Both the position numbers and the translations under genes were made by a program. From Tachypleus tridentatus (taxonomy: Eukaryota; Arthropoda; Merostomata; Xiphosura; Limulidae): a stretch of DNA of 64,000 bases. Shown here in pieces: positions 53,296 to 62,739 of this stretch. The number at the start of each line of letters is the position of its first letter. The first letter of the stretch is position 1. The stretch lies in assembly GCF_004210375.1 (NCBI RefSeq), contig NC_134834.1, positions 14,307,857 to 14,371,856 on the forward strand, written 5' to 3'. Under the pieces are notes generated by a model that worked only from the letters and a program-made list of their open reading frames with translations, was not told where the DNA came from and searched no databases.

Positions 53296-53800
53296 GTAAG
53301 TATTGTAAACGGCCTTTTATTTTCGTGCTCCAATGTAAGTATTGTAAGCAGGCTTTCCTTTCGTGCTCCAATGTAAGTATTGTAAGCATCCTTTCCTTTT
53401 CGTGCTCCAATGTAAGTATTGTAAGCAGGCTTTCCTTTTCGTGCTCCAATGTAAGTATTGTAAGCAGGCTTTCCTTTTCGTCCTCCAATGTAAGTATTAT
53501 AAGCAGGCTTTCCTTTTCGTGCTCCAATGTAAGTATTGTAAGCAGGCTTTCCTTTTCGTCCTCCAATGTAAGTATTGTAAGGAGGCTTTCCTTTTCGTGC
53601 TCCAATGTAAGTATTGTAAGCATTCTTTCTTTTTCGTGCTCCAATGTAAGTATTGTAAGTACTTTTTGTGTTCTTTTTCGTGCTCCATTCTAAGTACTGT
53701 AAACAGATTTTCCTTTTCGTGCTCCAGTCTAAGTACTGTAAACAGACTTTCCTTTTCGTGCTCCAGTCTAAGTATTGTACACAGACTTTCTTTTCTGTGC
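53296..53800 (+). repeat. 39-bp minisatellite, about 13 copies
   Basis: Unit: GTAAGTATTGTAAGCAGGCT then TTCCTTTTCGTGCTCCAAT. Joined to the 23-bp array without spacer. Each unit starts with GTAAGTATT, a consensus-like 5' splice-site sequence. Both strands are open because 39 is a multiple of 3. The last three units are diverged (ATTCTAAGTACTGTAAACAG). Confidence 0.95.
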
Positions 53801-54028
53801 TTCTCTAGTTTAGTATATATATAAATAGCTCATTATGTATGACAGATATAGGTTTAAACAAAATAAAAAAACAAGCGCGTCACTGTTTATAATCAATTTA
53901 TCAGAGTTTCATGATTCCCAGGTTTTATATTAAAAACAAATGGACATCTGGTTAAATTATGACCCATGGTCTGAAATATAAAACACAAAATATAGCCTAA
54001 TTTTTTTCCTGACTGTCTCCAACTTAAG
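53801..54028. other. Short unique interval
   Basis: Nothing recognised. Confidence 0.4.
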
Positions 54029-54298
54029 AATGGCCTGGCATGTCCAGGTGGTTAAGGTGCTCGACTTGTAATCTGAGGGTTGCGGGTTCAAATCTCCATC
54101 GCACCAAACATGTTCGTCATTTCAGCCGAAGTAGCGTTATAATGTTACGGTCAATCCTACTATTCGTTGGTGAAAGAGTAGCCCAAGAGTTTGCGGTGAC
54201 TGGTGATGACTAGTTCCCTTCCTTCTGGTCTTACACGAGGAGCGGCTAGCGCAGATATCTCTCATGTAGCTTTGCGCGAAATTCAAAAAACAAACTAG
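54029..54298 (+). mobile_element. SINE1 copy
   Basis: GGCCTGGCATGTCCAGGTGG head, CTTGTAATCTGAGGGTTGCG, B box GGGTTCAAATCTCC, body with a small deletion before GGAGCGGCTAGCGCAG, tail AATTCAAAAAACAAAC. Confidence 0.93.
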
Positions 54299-54388
54299 CA
54301 AAGTTAAGTTATACAATATAGTTTAACATATTAAAGTTACAGTTGTTACATTATTTTTGGAAACCACCAAGTCTAAAACTTTGTTACA

Positions 54389-54652
54389 AGTGTGTTAAGG
54401 CGTTCGACTCGTAATCCGAGGGTCGCGGGTTCGAAACCCGGTCGCACCAAACATACTCGCCCTTTTAAACTGTGGGGGCGTTATAATTTGACGGTCAATC
54501 CCACTGTTCGTTGGTAAAAGAGTAGCCCAAGAGTTGGCTGTGGGTAGTGATGACTAGCTGCCTTTCCTCTAGTCTTACACTGCTAAATTAGGAACGGCTA
54601 GCGCAGATAGCCCTCGAGTAGCTTTGCGCGAAATACAAAACAAACAAACAAG
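54389..54652 (+). mobile_element. SINE1 copy, 5'-truncated in the A box
   Basis: Starts AAGTGTGTTAAGGCGTTCGA. CTCGTAATCCGAGGGTCGCG and B box GGGTTCGAAACCCGG intact; full body; tail ATACAAAACAAACAAAC. Confidence 0.94.
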
Positions 54653-55611
54653 TTACAGCTGGTTAAGTTACGGCCCCAGTCTCCAATTTAGGACCAATGA
54701 GGAATGAAATAGTGTAGGCCTAAGCATTTGTTACAAAAACCACATTAAATCCTGTTTTTGTCTTCCACATTCCTTTTATTTTGTCGTTTGGTTCCAAACA
54801 ACGAAAGTGTAAGTCGCCCTCTAGGTTTTTTATTTATATATGCAGTGAGATATCTTACAAATTGCGACAAAAGGCATGGAAGCAGTGAGAAACCAACAAG
54901 TCTAAAACTTTGTTACAAAATCACGTTCGTTTCAGTTTTTGTTACATTGTTTTTCACCTGTTCATCGCGAGTTCAAAATCCGAAGGATATAAATGTAACA
55001 TTTAATATTTTGTCTCCTACAAATCACTGCTCATCAGGCCTTTCGTACAATACCAAAATTCGTCAAGTAGTCTGAGAGATAAAATATATACATATTAGGA
55101 AATAACGTGACTTCTGTCATGATATTTCAAGTCTATTTCTTTTCATCTTTAGCCAACTTTCAGTATTTAAAACTGCAACTTTTAAAGTATAACATTTTAA
55201 CGAGGAGTCACAAGTGTCTAAGTTATGACCTATGACTTCTGATTTAAATCACAAAGAACTGTCTAAAATTCTGTCTGAGAGACACAACTGGTTTGTCTGA
55301 TTCATTTATGGTTAAATAATGTGACGATTTTTAATAAAACAAAAATCCTTTTCCTAGAGTTTGAATTATGTGTTCACGTATCTGTTGTAAAACTAAACAT
55401 ACTTCTATGAACCAGTTACTGATAAAATTGAGAGTTTTAAATCAACTTGGCTTGAATAAATATAGCGACACCTATTGTTGAATGCTAGCACAATACTTTC
55501 AGAAAAATAGTTGAACTTATTACATATATATATATATATATAAGTAACGTAGTAAGTTATGGACATATCTTAAAAACCTACAAACGTTCATGTTACCATA
55601 TTCGTTCACAG
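54653..55611. other. Unique AT-rich DNA
   Basis: TA dinucleotide repeat at about 55523-55542. A plus-strand open frame, 54758-55075, has no recognised domain. Confidence 0.4.
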
Positions 55612-55766
55612 TTGTATGGTGTTAAAAATCCAAGATGGCCGAGGAAAAATCTCGATGTCAGGAAGCGGCGTTACTTGCTTAAAGTCAAATCTCTTGAGGT
55701 TAAGGAAGCCCAACACCAGAGGGCAGATATTTTGTTGGAAGTTCAACAAACTTCTCGACAATGGAG
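55612..55766 (+). CDS. Candidate internal coding exon, unknown protein
   Basis: Acceptor TTCGTTCACAG at 55611, donor ATGGAG|GTAAAT at 55766/55767. The frame is open for 51 codons, entering in phase 0 and leaving in phase 2. It reads VKNPRWPRKNLDVRKRRYLL, then KVKSLEVKEAQHQRADILLE, then VQQTSRQW: very basic at first, then a charged helix-like stretch. GC content is well above the flanks. I do not recognise the family. No partner exons were found, so it may be an isolated exon of a long-intron gene or the relic of one. The reverse strand is also open here, which lowers confidence. Confidence 0.38.
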
Positions 55767-56119
55767 GTAAATAGGTGGTATAGCGTTGGAATGTTCTAGT
55801 TATATGACAATACTTTAATAAAGTGTCCAAGCAACAAGTCGTCAGTCACATTGCTGAGATACGTTAACCTTATTTACCTCGTGTCCTCGTGTAGCTTTGC
55901 GAAAACAAATCTCTACATTCAAGGTAATTGACAGGTATCCGATGATTACCCGGAACCTCTTGCCTTATATATTCTTTCTTAGATACTAATGAAACTGACA
56001 GCATCTGTCAGACAGCATGCTTATCTTACTTGAAGAGATCACTTACCAGTCAGATTAAATACCGCAGGCCTGAGTCTCTTAAATATTTATATTAAACGAA
56101 TTTTTCGTATCTCTTATAT
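55767..56119. other. Unique interval
   Basis: A 20-base SINE1 tail scrap (CTCGTGTAGCTTTGCGAAAA) near 55884-55903. Nothing else recognised. Confidence 0.4.
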
Positions 56120-56405
56120 TATTATCTTCAGTAACTAGCAATAAAAATCCATTGTTGGATCGGTTTAATAGTACTTTACTCACTGGTAATAGAAATCCAT
56201 CGTTGGATTGGTTCAGTGGTCCTTTTGTCACCGGTAATAGAAATCCATCGTTGGACTGGTTCAGTAGTCCTTTAATCACTGGTAATAGAAATCCATCGTT
56301 GGATTGGTTCAATAGTCCTTTATTCACTGGTAATAGAAATCCACCATTGGATCAGTTTAACAATTCTTTTGTCACTGGTAATAAAAAAATCCACTGTTGG
56401 ATCTG
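56120..56405 (+). repeat. 48-bp minisatellite, about 6 copies
   Basis: Unit: GGTAATAGAAATCCATCGTT, GGATTGGTTCAGTGGTCCTT, TTGTCACT. Because 48 is a multiple of 3, it is open on both strands (GNRNPSLDWFSxPxxT on plus). The short encoded repeats have no other support as proteins. Confidence 0.9.
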
Positions 56406-56828
56406 TTTAGTTCACTGAAGAATCCCGCTATCAGCTTCAGCTAGAATTCAGAATTCGACAACTTTCGACAACGATACAAACATTAAATATTGTTTGTGCG
56501 GAGTGAATTGAATGTTTCAATAACAAACTTGAGAGTGAAATAACTACCATCCAATAACAACTGACGAAACGTTCGGTTAGGTTACTTGGTAACAGTGTCA
56601 TTTCCAAAACGCTATTTATGTTTCTGAACAACCACACTTCGCGTGTTACAAAAAAAAAAAAAAAATCGCACGTGGATTACACATACATATATTAGCTTTA
56701 TGTAATCTTAACACTATATAAATACAAGTTTAACTACAATAACTATTTCAGAGCCTTTCATGTGAATCAACCGGAAATTTTCCTCCATTGAATTAAATCT
56801 CTTTCTATTTATCAGTAAGTGTAGCATT
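56406..56828. other. Unique DNA
   Basis: A-run at 56650-56664. Nothing recognised. Confidence 0.4.
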
Positions 56829-56950
56829 ACTCCCCGCTAGTACAGCGGTAAGTCTAAGAATTTACAACGCTAAAATCAGGGGTTCGATTCACCTCGCTGG
56901 GCTCAGCCGATAGCCCACTGTGGCTTTGCTATAAGGAAAACACAAACACA
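56829..56950 (+). mobile_element. SINE2 copy, full length
   Basis: CTCCCCGCTAGTACAGCGGT head, GAATTTACAACGCTAAAATC, GGGGTTCGATTCACCTCG B box, TCAGCCGATAGCCCACTGTG core, GCTATAAGGAAAACACAAAC tail. Confidence 0.93.
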
Positions 56951-56978
56951 TTATAGCATTGTGTCTCTCTAGCGTATT

Positions 56979-57258
56979 AAGGCCCGGCATGGCCAGGTGG
57001 GTTAAGGCATTCGACTCGTAATCCGAGGGTACTGGGTTCGAATCCCGGTCGCACCAAACATGCTCGCCCTTTCAGCCGTGAGGGGCATTATAATTTGACG
57101 GTCAATCCCACTATTCGTTGGTAAAAGAGTCGTCCAAGCGTTGGCGGTGGGTGGTGATGATTAGCTGCCTTCCCTCTAGTTTTACATTGCAAAATTAGGG
57201 ACAGCTAGCGTAGATAGCCCTCGTGTAGCTTTGCGCAAAATTCAACAACAAACATCAA
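56979..57258 (+). mobile_element. SINE1 copy, full length
   Basis: AGGCCCGGCATGGCCAGGTG head, CTCGTAATCCGAGGGTACTG, perfect B box GGGTTCGAATCCCGG, full body, tail AATTCAACAACAAACATC. The cleanest tRNA-like head in the window. Confidence 0.96.
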
Positions 57259-57282
57259 ACTCTAGCGTATTAGTTTCTGTTG

Positions 57283-57955
57283 TATAAGACAATAGCTTTG
57301 TGTCTCTCTGACGTATACGTCCCTTTTTTTAGTGGATACTGTAACGTTGTGTCTCTCTAACGTATACGTCCCTTCTTTAGTGGACACTGTAACGTTGTGT
57401 CTCTCTAACGTATACGTCCCTTTTTTTTTAGTGGATACTGTAACGTTGTGTCTCTCTGACGTATACGTCCCTTCTTTAGTGGACACTGTAACGTTGTGTC
57501 TCTCTAAAGTATACGTCCCTTATTTTAGTGGATACTGTAACGTTGTGTCTCTCTAACGTATACGTCCCTTCTTTAGTGGACACTGTAACGTTGTGTCTCT
57601 CTAACGTATACGTCCCTTTTTTTTTAGTGGATACTGTAACGTTGTGTCTCTCTGACGTATACGTCCCTTCTTTAGTGGACACTGTAACGTTGTGTCTCTC
57701 TAAAGTATACGTCCCTTATTTTAGTGGATACTGTAACGTTGTGTCTCTCTGACGTATACGTACAATTTTAGTGGACACTGTAACATTGTGTCTCTGACGT
57801 ATACGTCCCTTCTTTAGTGGACACTGTAACGTTGTGTCTCTCTGACGTATACGTACAATTTTAGTGGACACTGTAACGTTGTGTCTCTCTGACGTATACG
57901 TACAATTTTAGTGGACACTGTAACATTGTGTCTCTCTGACGTATACGTCCCTTTT
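57283..57955 (+). repeat. 49-bp minisatellite with palindromic ACGTATACGT, about 14 copies
   Basis: Unit: GTGGACACTGTAACGTTGTG, TCTCTCTAACGTATACGTCC, CTTCTTTA. A four-unit block of 196 bp is repeated, identical for over 220 bases (57332 and 57528). The perfect 10-bp palindrome ACGTATACGT occurs in most units. Confidence 0.95.
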
Positions 57956-58995
57956 TGGCGTATCTTTGAAGCTGCACGAGTGTTGTTCAGAAAGTGTGAA
58001 ACCACACTTAACAACACTATTGAAATAGAAGATAAAAATATATGTATGTAAGGTCACCGTTTTCTGGCTGTATAATTAATAGTAAGCTTTATTATTTTCT
58101 CTATTTGTATGCCAAACTTTATTTTTCTTACTATCAAGAAATGATTTGGATGAAAATTTCCGTATTCAGGACGGGAAAGTAGAACAACTTTGTCCCTAAG
58201 AGGAAACGCACATGTTTCGTACACGTTTTCCGGAGTTCTAATTTGACTGTTTAGGTTTAACAAATTGCGCCATCTATTTCAGTTTCGTTATTTGACGTCT
58301 GTGATGTTCTATTTTAATTAATAAACCCAAAGGCTCTCAATTTTCAAACAGAGGTGTTTTAAATACGAATATTTCCTTACAGTAAATACGTTATCGGTTT
58401 TCTGCAGAACGAGAAATGAAAAATTAGCTTTAGTTATTTCGGAACAGTAAAAAAGCCATCTAGCGGTCGATTCTAATTCTCTCCCAATGAGACATCACCA
58501 GCCACAACATCGTTAACGGTGACTTTGACAAATGATCTCTTCTTCCTAAAGATTTACTGTTTGAAACACAGAAAGAGGAAGCATTCCCAACAGACAGGGG
58601 TGGAAACATTCGAGGGATGTGTTCTCACCAGTGGTGTATTTCGGTAGGGCCTAAAGAGTTCACAGCCCCAGAACCCAGCCTCTTAATTCAGGCCTATTGA
58701 TAATTTTATTCGATCTAAAATTACATGGGATGTAGGACCCACAAAAATTATTAGCCCCTGGGCCTCCACTACCACAAATTCGCCACTGGTCCTCACACCT
58801 TAGAACTTAACTTCAGCCACTCCACTCCTAATGAAAACAACTATTCAAATGTTTATATACAAGCAGAAATACCTGCCGGCCTCCGAGCAGATATAAATGA
58901 TATCATTTGCGGAAGGTTTTTAGGCCTGTGGTCTTTCCTGTAATCGTCAGACATTTCTACAAGGTACTCGTGTTTGATATTTAATTACAGTATGT
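57956..58995. other. Unique DNA, 1 kb
   Basis: No gene or repeat family recognised. Confidence 0.4.
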
Positions 58996-59610
58996 ATCAA
59001 GATGTTTACTGTTTCTTGTTCCTGGACAGAAAGTGTTATTTACCAATTACTTAAGCCTAAAGTAAATGGAAAAGACCTATTTTTCTCTTCAAACTTTGCT
59101 TTTGTGACCTGGGAGCGTATAACGAAAACATGATGGGAGACTATATTTGGGGACTGATATGTAAAAGTGATTTACATTACAGTCACAAATCTCGAAAAAC
59201 TACTCACTTCTAAACATTTTTGTATAACTTTAGTATAAATACATGTAAATCTTGATCCATATGTTGTTTTATTCAGACCTTATGTGAATGAAAATGTGCA
59301 AATTTGTCCATTTTTACATATAAAATAGGTTAATTTATAAATTTAATTATCCAGGTCACAAAAGTCGTTGTTGTTACTGTTTTTCAATTAAGCACAAAGT
59401 TACACAATGGGCTATCTGTGCTCTGCCCACCAGGAGTATCGAAACCAGGATTTTAGCGTTGTAAATCCGCAGACATACCGCTGAGCCACTGGGTGAAGGT
59501 CGCAAAAGCAACGTTTGAAGGGAATAATGCCCATTTTCTGTACTTTTACAACATAAGCAAATAACACATACTATCCAGGAACAAAATTTGTGTTACATAG
59601 TGTTATGTTC
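58996..59610 (+). mobile_element. Foldback MITE, copy 3 (interrupted)
   Basis: Same left end and body as copy 2, right end ATCCAGGAACAAAATTTGTG. The element is split by a SINE3 at about 59366-59498. Without the insert its length matches the other copies. Confidence 0.82.
59366..59498 (-). mobile_element. SINE3 nested in MITE copy 3
   Basis: TTGTTGTTACTGTTTTTCAA tail, AGCACAAAGTTACACAATGG, GGGCTATCTGTGCTCTGCCC core, GAGTATCGAAACCAGGA B box, GCGTTGTAAATCCGCAGACA, and GCTGAGCCACTGGGTG head. Flanked by GGTCACAAAAG on the left and GGTCGCAAAAG on the right, a target duplication with one change. Confidence 0.9.
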
Positions 59611-60097
59611 ACCATCCGCGAGAAAAAAATTGTTTTATTTAAACTTTAGTTTAAAATGAGTTATCGTCACAACATTAGAACACAAAGTAGAATTTGTTGA
59701 AGTGTTTCTTTGTGGACACTGTTATCAATGAAAGTGTCTTGCTTTTCTGTGGCAACACTCATGAGGTTTTCACTAAAGAAAAACAAAACATTGAGTTGTT
59801 TTTATTGTTTTGTATTTGAAACGCATTTATTGGTTATATCTAAAACGTATAAGTTTTGTGTATATTTCAATTGTTTTATTTATTGTTCATCTATAAAAAA
59901 TGTCCCCTAGTTATAAAAATATGAACCAGTTTATGATTGGTGATGATCGGTGCGGTTGTTTCCGAGATCCGAGTCTTAGACGAATGCATCGCAAGCTATA
60001 TTATAATATTATTCCGAGACTTGTGGGTTCTATGTGTAGAATACTTAAAGATCCAGTTCTGAAAATAAAAATAATAACCTCAGAGTAACGTTTTACG
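59611..60097. other. Unique AT-rich DNA
   Basis: Two short plus-strand open frames (59710-59910, 59900-60088) have no recognised domain. Confidence 0.4.
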
Positions 60098-60364
60098 TCC
60101 ATACTGAGATCACAGAACTGATACACATTAGAGCTACAGGCTCATGTTCAGTCTAAGATCACAGAACTGATACACATTAGAGCTATAGATTCACGTTCAT
60201 TCTAAGACCACAGAACTGATACACATTAGAGCTACAGGCTCACGTTCAGTCTAAGACCACAGAACTGATACACATTAGAGCTACAGGCTCATGTTCAGTC
60301 TAAGATCACAGGACTGATACATATTAAAGATGTCGATAAAACCCACTTGTAGAGAAATATATAT

Positions 60365-60462
60365 GTAAAAACGGCTCGTTTGGGTTGAGAAAACATTTTA
60401 CGTAGAGGAGCGAACAACGTTTCGAACTTCTTCGGTCATCGTCAGGTTTACAAAGAAAGAAA
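60365..60462 (-). mobile_element. Solo Penelope-like element terminal fragment
   Basis: GTAAAAACGGCTCGTTTGGG through GAGGAGCGAACAACG to CAGGTTTACAAAGAAAGA aligns with 26105-26205. No coding sequence accompanies it. Confidence 0.88.
60412..60449 (-). ncRNA. Hammerhead ribozyme motif in solo PLE end
   Basis: Minus-strand AAAC, CUGACGA, U, GACC-GAAGAA-GUUC, GAAA, CGUU, GUUC. Stem II has one mismatch (C-U) compared with the 26.1-kb copy. The catalytic core is intact. Confidence 0.62.
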
Positions 60463-60640
60463 GAGATTTACGTTCAGTCTAAGACCACAGAACTGATACA
60501 CATTAGAGCTATAGATTCACGTTCAGTCTAAGACCACAGAACTGATACACATTAGAGCTATAGATTCACGTTCAGTCTAAGACCACAGAACTGATACACA
60601 TTAGAGCTATAGATTCACGTTCAACTTAAGAATACAGTTC

Positions 60641-61148
60641 CAGATACAGTGAAATACAGTTTAATGTCCCAGTACTAGATACTGTGAGGGTGTGTGTCTG
60701 GTGTTACAGTTGGTGATGTACTCCGTGATGACACCAGAGAACACATTTGGTCATACATGTTATATAAAAACATATTCTTACATTTCAAAAATAACTGATC
60801 CATCCACACTTTATCGGGTTTCACACGTAGTTTAAGAGGGACATTCTAACCGTGAACTCAACATATCTTTAATGTAGTAAAATTCAAATATTGTACGTAT
60901 GACATAACTTTTAACGGCGCTCGGTATAATTTATGACACAATCAAGTGATGAATGTATAAAACGAGAATTATCGAACCCTGAATCTAACTATTATTTATG
61001 TACTCTAAACTAATCACTTTACAAATCCTGTATTTTTTTTTTTTTTTGCTTCAGAACTCCATTTTTCCTGCACTAGATAAAGTTATATACTTTTTACATA
61101 CGTCCACATATTATAGATAAAGGAATAGACCAAATAACCCCCTGTCTG
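60641..61148. other. Unique AT-rich DNA
   Basis: T-run near 61032-61047. Nothing recognised. Confidence 0.4.
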
Positions 61149-61430
61149 GTGTCGAGCGTTGCTCACCAATTAACGTGCCTGACTCTAAATCCAGGTTTCC
61201 ATGGTAAACGTTTGTCCCTCTATCACTCTTTCATACACAAAAAAAAACAAACTGTGCTTCATACTTTAAAGCCGCAAATGCGTTATAAGAGTGACGGTCA
61301 AAACTCACTGTTAGGTCTGATAAAAGTGGTCCAAGAGTCAGCGGTGGGCGTTATCAACCAAGTTGTCCCTTCTTTTAAAACTTTCACTTCAGAATTAGGG
61401 ACGGCCCGTGTTACCTTAACTCTAATAACT
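61149..61430 (+). mobile_element. Old SINE1 relative
   Basis: A different tRNA-like head (GCGTTGCTCACCAATTAACG, GCCTGACTCTAAATCCAGG) is followed by a recognisable SINE1 body: AGAGTGACGGTCAAAACTCA, GGTCCAAGAGTCAGCGGTGG, AATTAGGGACGGCCCGTG. Strongly diverged. A short open frame over it is not a gene. Confidence 0.7.
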
Positions 61431-61499
61431 GTCAAGTCTTAATAAATTTAAAATAATTCTTTGGGCTCATATAAGCAATTGACGTCGTAAATTTTAAAA

Positions 61500-61692
61500 T
61501 TATTTTCTGCCACAGAGGGCTGCTTGGGAGCGGGAGATACATTCCGCACTTTGCGCTATGGACGCGTTATAAGTGTGACGGTCAAGTCTCCGCTAATTGG
61601 TTTAAAGTAGCAATGTAGGGAGCGAGCGTAGCTGACTAGTCGTCCTCCGTCTGAGAGTCAATGATTACAAATTAGGAACAGCGCAATGAATG
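61500..61692 (+). mobile_element. Old SINE1-like body
   Basis: GACGCGTTATAAGTGTGACG, GTCAAGTCTCCGCTAATTGG, CTGACTAGTCGTCCTCCGTC, ACAAATTAGGAACAGCG. The order of landmarks matches SINE1, with only partial identity. Confidence 0.55.
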
Positions 61693-62114
61693 GTTTAAAA
61701 CGCCAAATGTTACACCCACGTGTCGCCTGGACAGCAGCAATTATTTCACATAATTCGATGTCACACGTTTCTCAAGATCGTAAAACACTTGGGAAAATCA
61801 GCGTCATGTGAAAACCGTCACGAACTGTTTATTAAAGCCAGTGGTTAATCTAACCGTGCGATAAGGCAGTGGTGTTTGTCCTCTACCCCACAAATCACCG
61901 CCATACTGCTGGTTTATGGGGCCCGAAGCTCCAACACTTGTACGCACACGTTTTAAAACTAACAACTACTACACTTGTGTATAGATAAATTATCAATTAA
62001 AGTTTGTTTTAAAAACGTGCTTTAAGTTAAATGAAACTGAAAACAAAACTTAAATCACGTGCGTGCGTCACGTGATTGAAGATAGACCATTGAGGACATT
62101 TGTTTACGACGAAG
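61693..62114. other. Unique DNA
   Basis: Nothing recognised. Confidence 0.4.
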
Positions 62115-62207
62115 TTTGTTTGTAAGTAAGAACAAAGCTACAAGATGTCCATCACGGGTATCGAAGCCCGGTTTATACATTACAAGTCTGTAGATTACGA
62201 CAATATA
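62115..62207 (-). mobile_element. SINE3 copy (partial)
   Basis: GTTTGTTTGTAAGTAAGAAC tail, CAAAGCTACAAGATGTCC, in which the GGGCTATCTGTGC core has been lost, CACGGGTATCGAAGCCCGG B box, CATTACAAGTCTGTAGAT. Confidence 0.72.
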
Positions 62208-62349
62208 ATAATAATGGTACAAACTGCTCCGATAAGTCGAAACATAAAAAGGTTTCGAAAAAAAAACCTAACCGTCTTACACACAGCGCTGGTTACAGCC
62301 AATTGGGTTAATGTGAAATGTACAAGTGCACACGAGTGTAACCAATAAA

Positions 62350-62590
62350 AGTGAATAATCCGAAATGTACGTATCAGAATGTACGTATAAGAATGTAGTA
62401 CCAGAATATACGTATCAGAATGTACGTATCATAATATACATAATAAGAGTGTACGTATAAGAATGTATGTATAAGAATGTACGTATAAAAATGTACGTTT
62501 AAGAATGTACGTATCAGAATGAAAGGTATAAGAATGTACGTATCAGAATGAAAGGTATAAGAATGTACGTATCAGAATGTACGTATTACA
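62350..62590 (+). repeat. ~14-bp GTACGTATAAGAAT repeats
   Basis: AGAATGTACGTAT(C/A)A units, about 15 in number. Some are altered to GAAAGGTATA. Several units contain TACGTA palindromes. Confidence 0.9.
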
Positions 62591-62739
62591 TCAGTTTTTC
62601 ACCAAGCAACATTCTGCAATCTTTCAGCTGGGAGGACGCAACTTGGATGTTTTATAAAGTCATTTAACTCCTGTCTTCTTCCCTCGTCCCGTGGTCTATT
62701 TATCAATCAATGATAGCCTCGTGCGTGACATGAGCTTTC

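Larger units (their letters stand above)
60098..60640 (+). repeat. 49-bp minisatellite, about 9 copies, split by a PLE end
   Basis: Unit: AGACCACAGAACTGATACAC, ATTAGAGCTACAGGCTCACG, TTCAGTCTA. Five units lie before about 60325 and four after 60460. Between them sit a short unique piece and the hammerhead-bearing PLE terminal fragment. Confidence 0.92.

Noticed and set aside
51589..53644. Overlapping minus-strand frames rich in Phe, Tyr, Ile and Leu, resembling membrane proteins
   Set aside because: They derive from the AT-rich 23-bp array, which lacks stops in several registers. The hydrophobicity reflects T-rich codons only.
53325..53824. Cys/Ser-rich plus-strand frames and Lys/Glu-rich minus-strand frames
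   Set aside because: Translations of the 39-bp repeat in different frames; no independent evidence.
56079..56418. Small repeat protein GNRNPSLDWF on the plus strand
   Set aside because: Produced by six 48-bp tandem units; the opposite strand is equally open.
56979..57060. Functional tRNA-Thr gene
   Set aside because: A and B boxes are good, but the arms have mismatches, there is no discriminator or terminator, and a SINE body follows. It is a SINE head.
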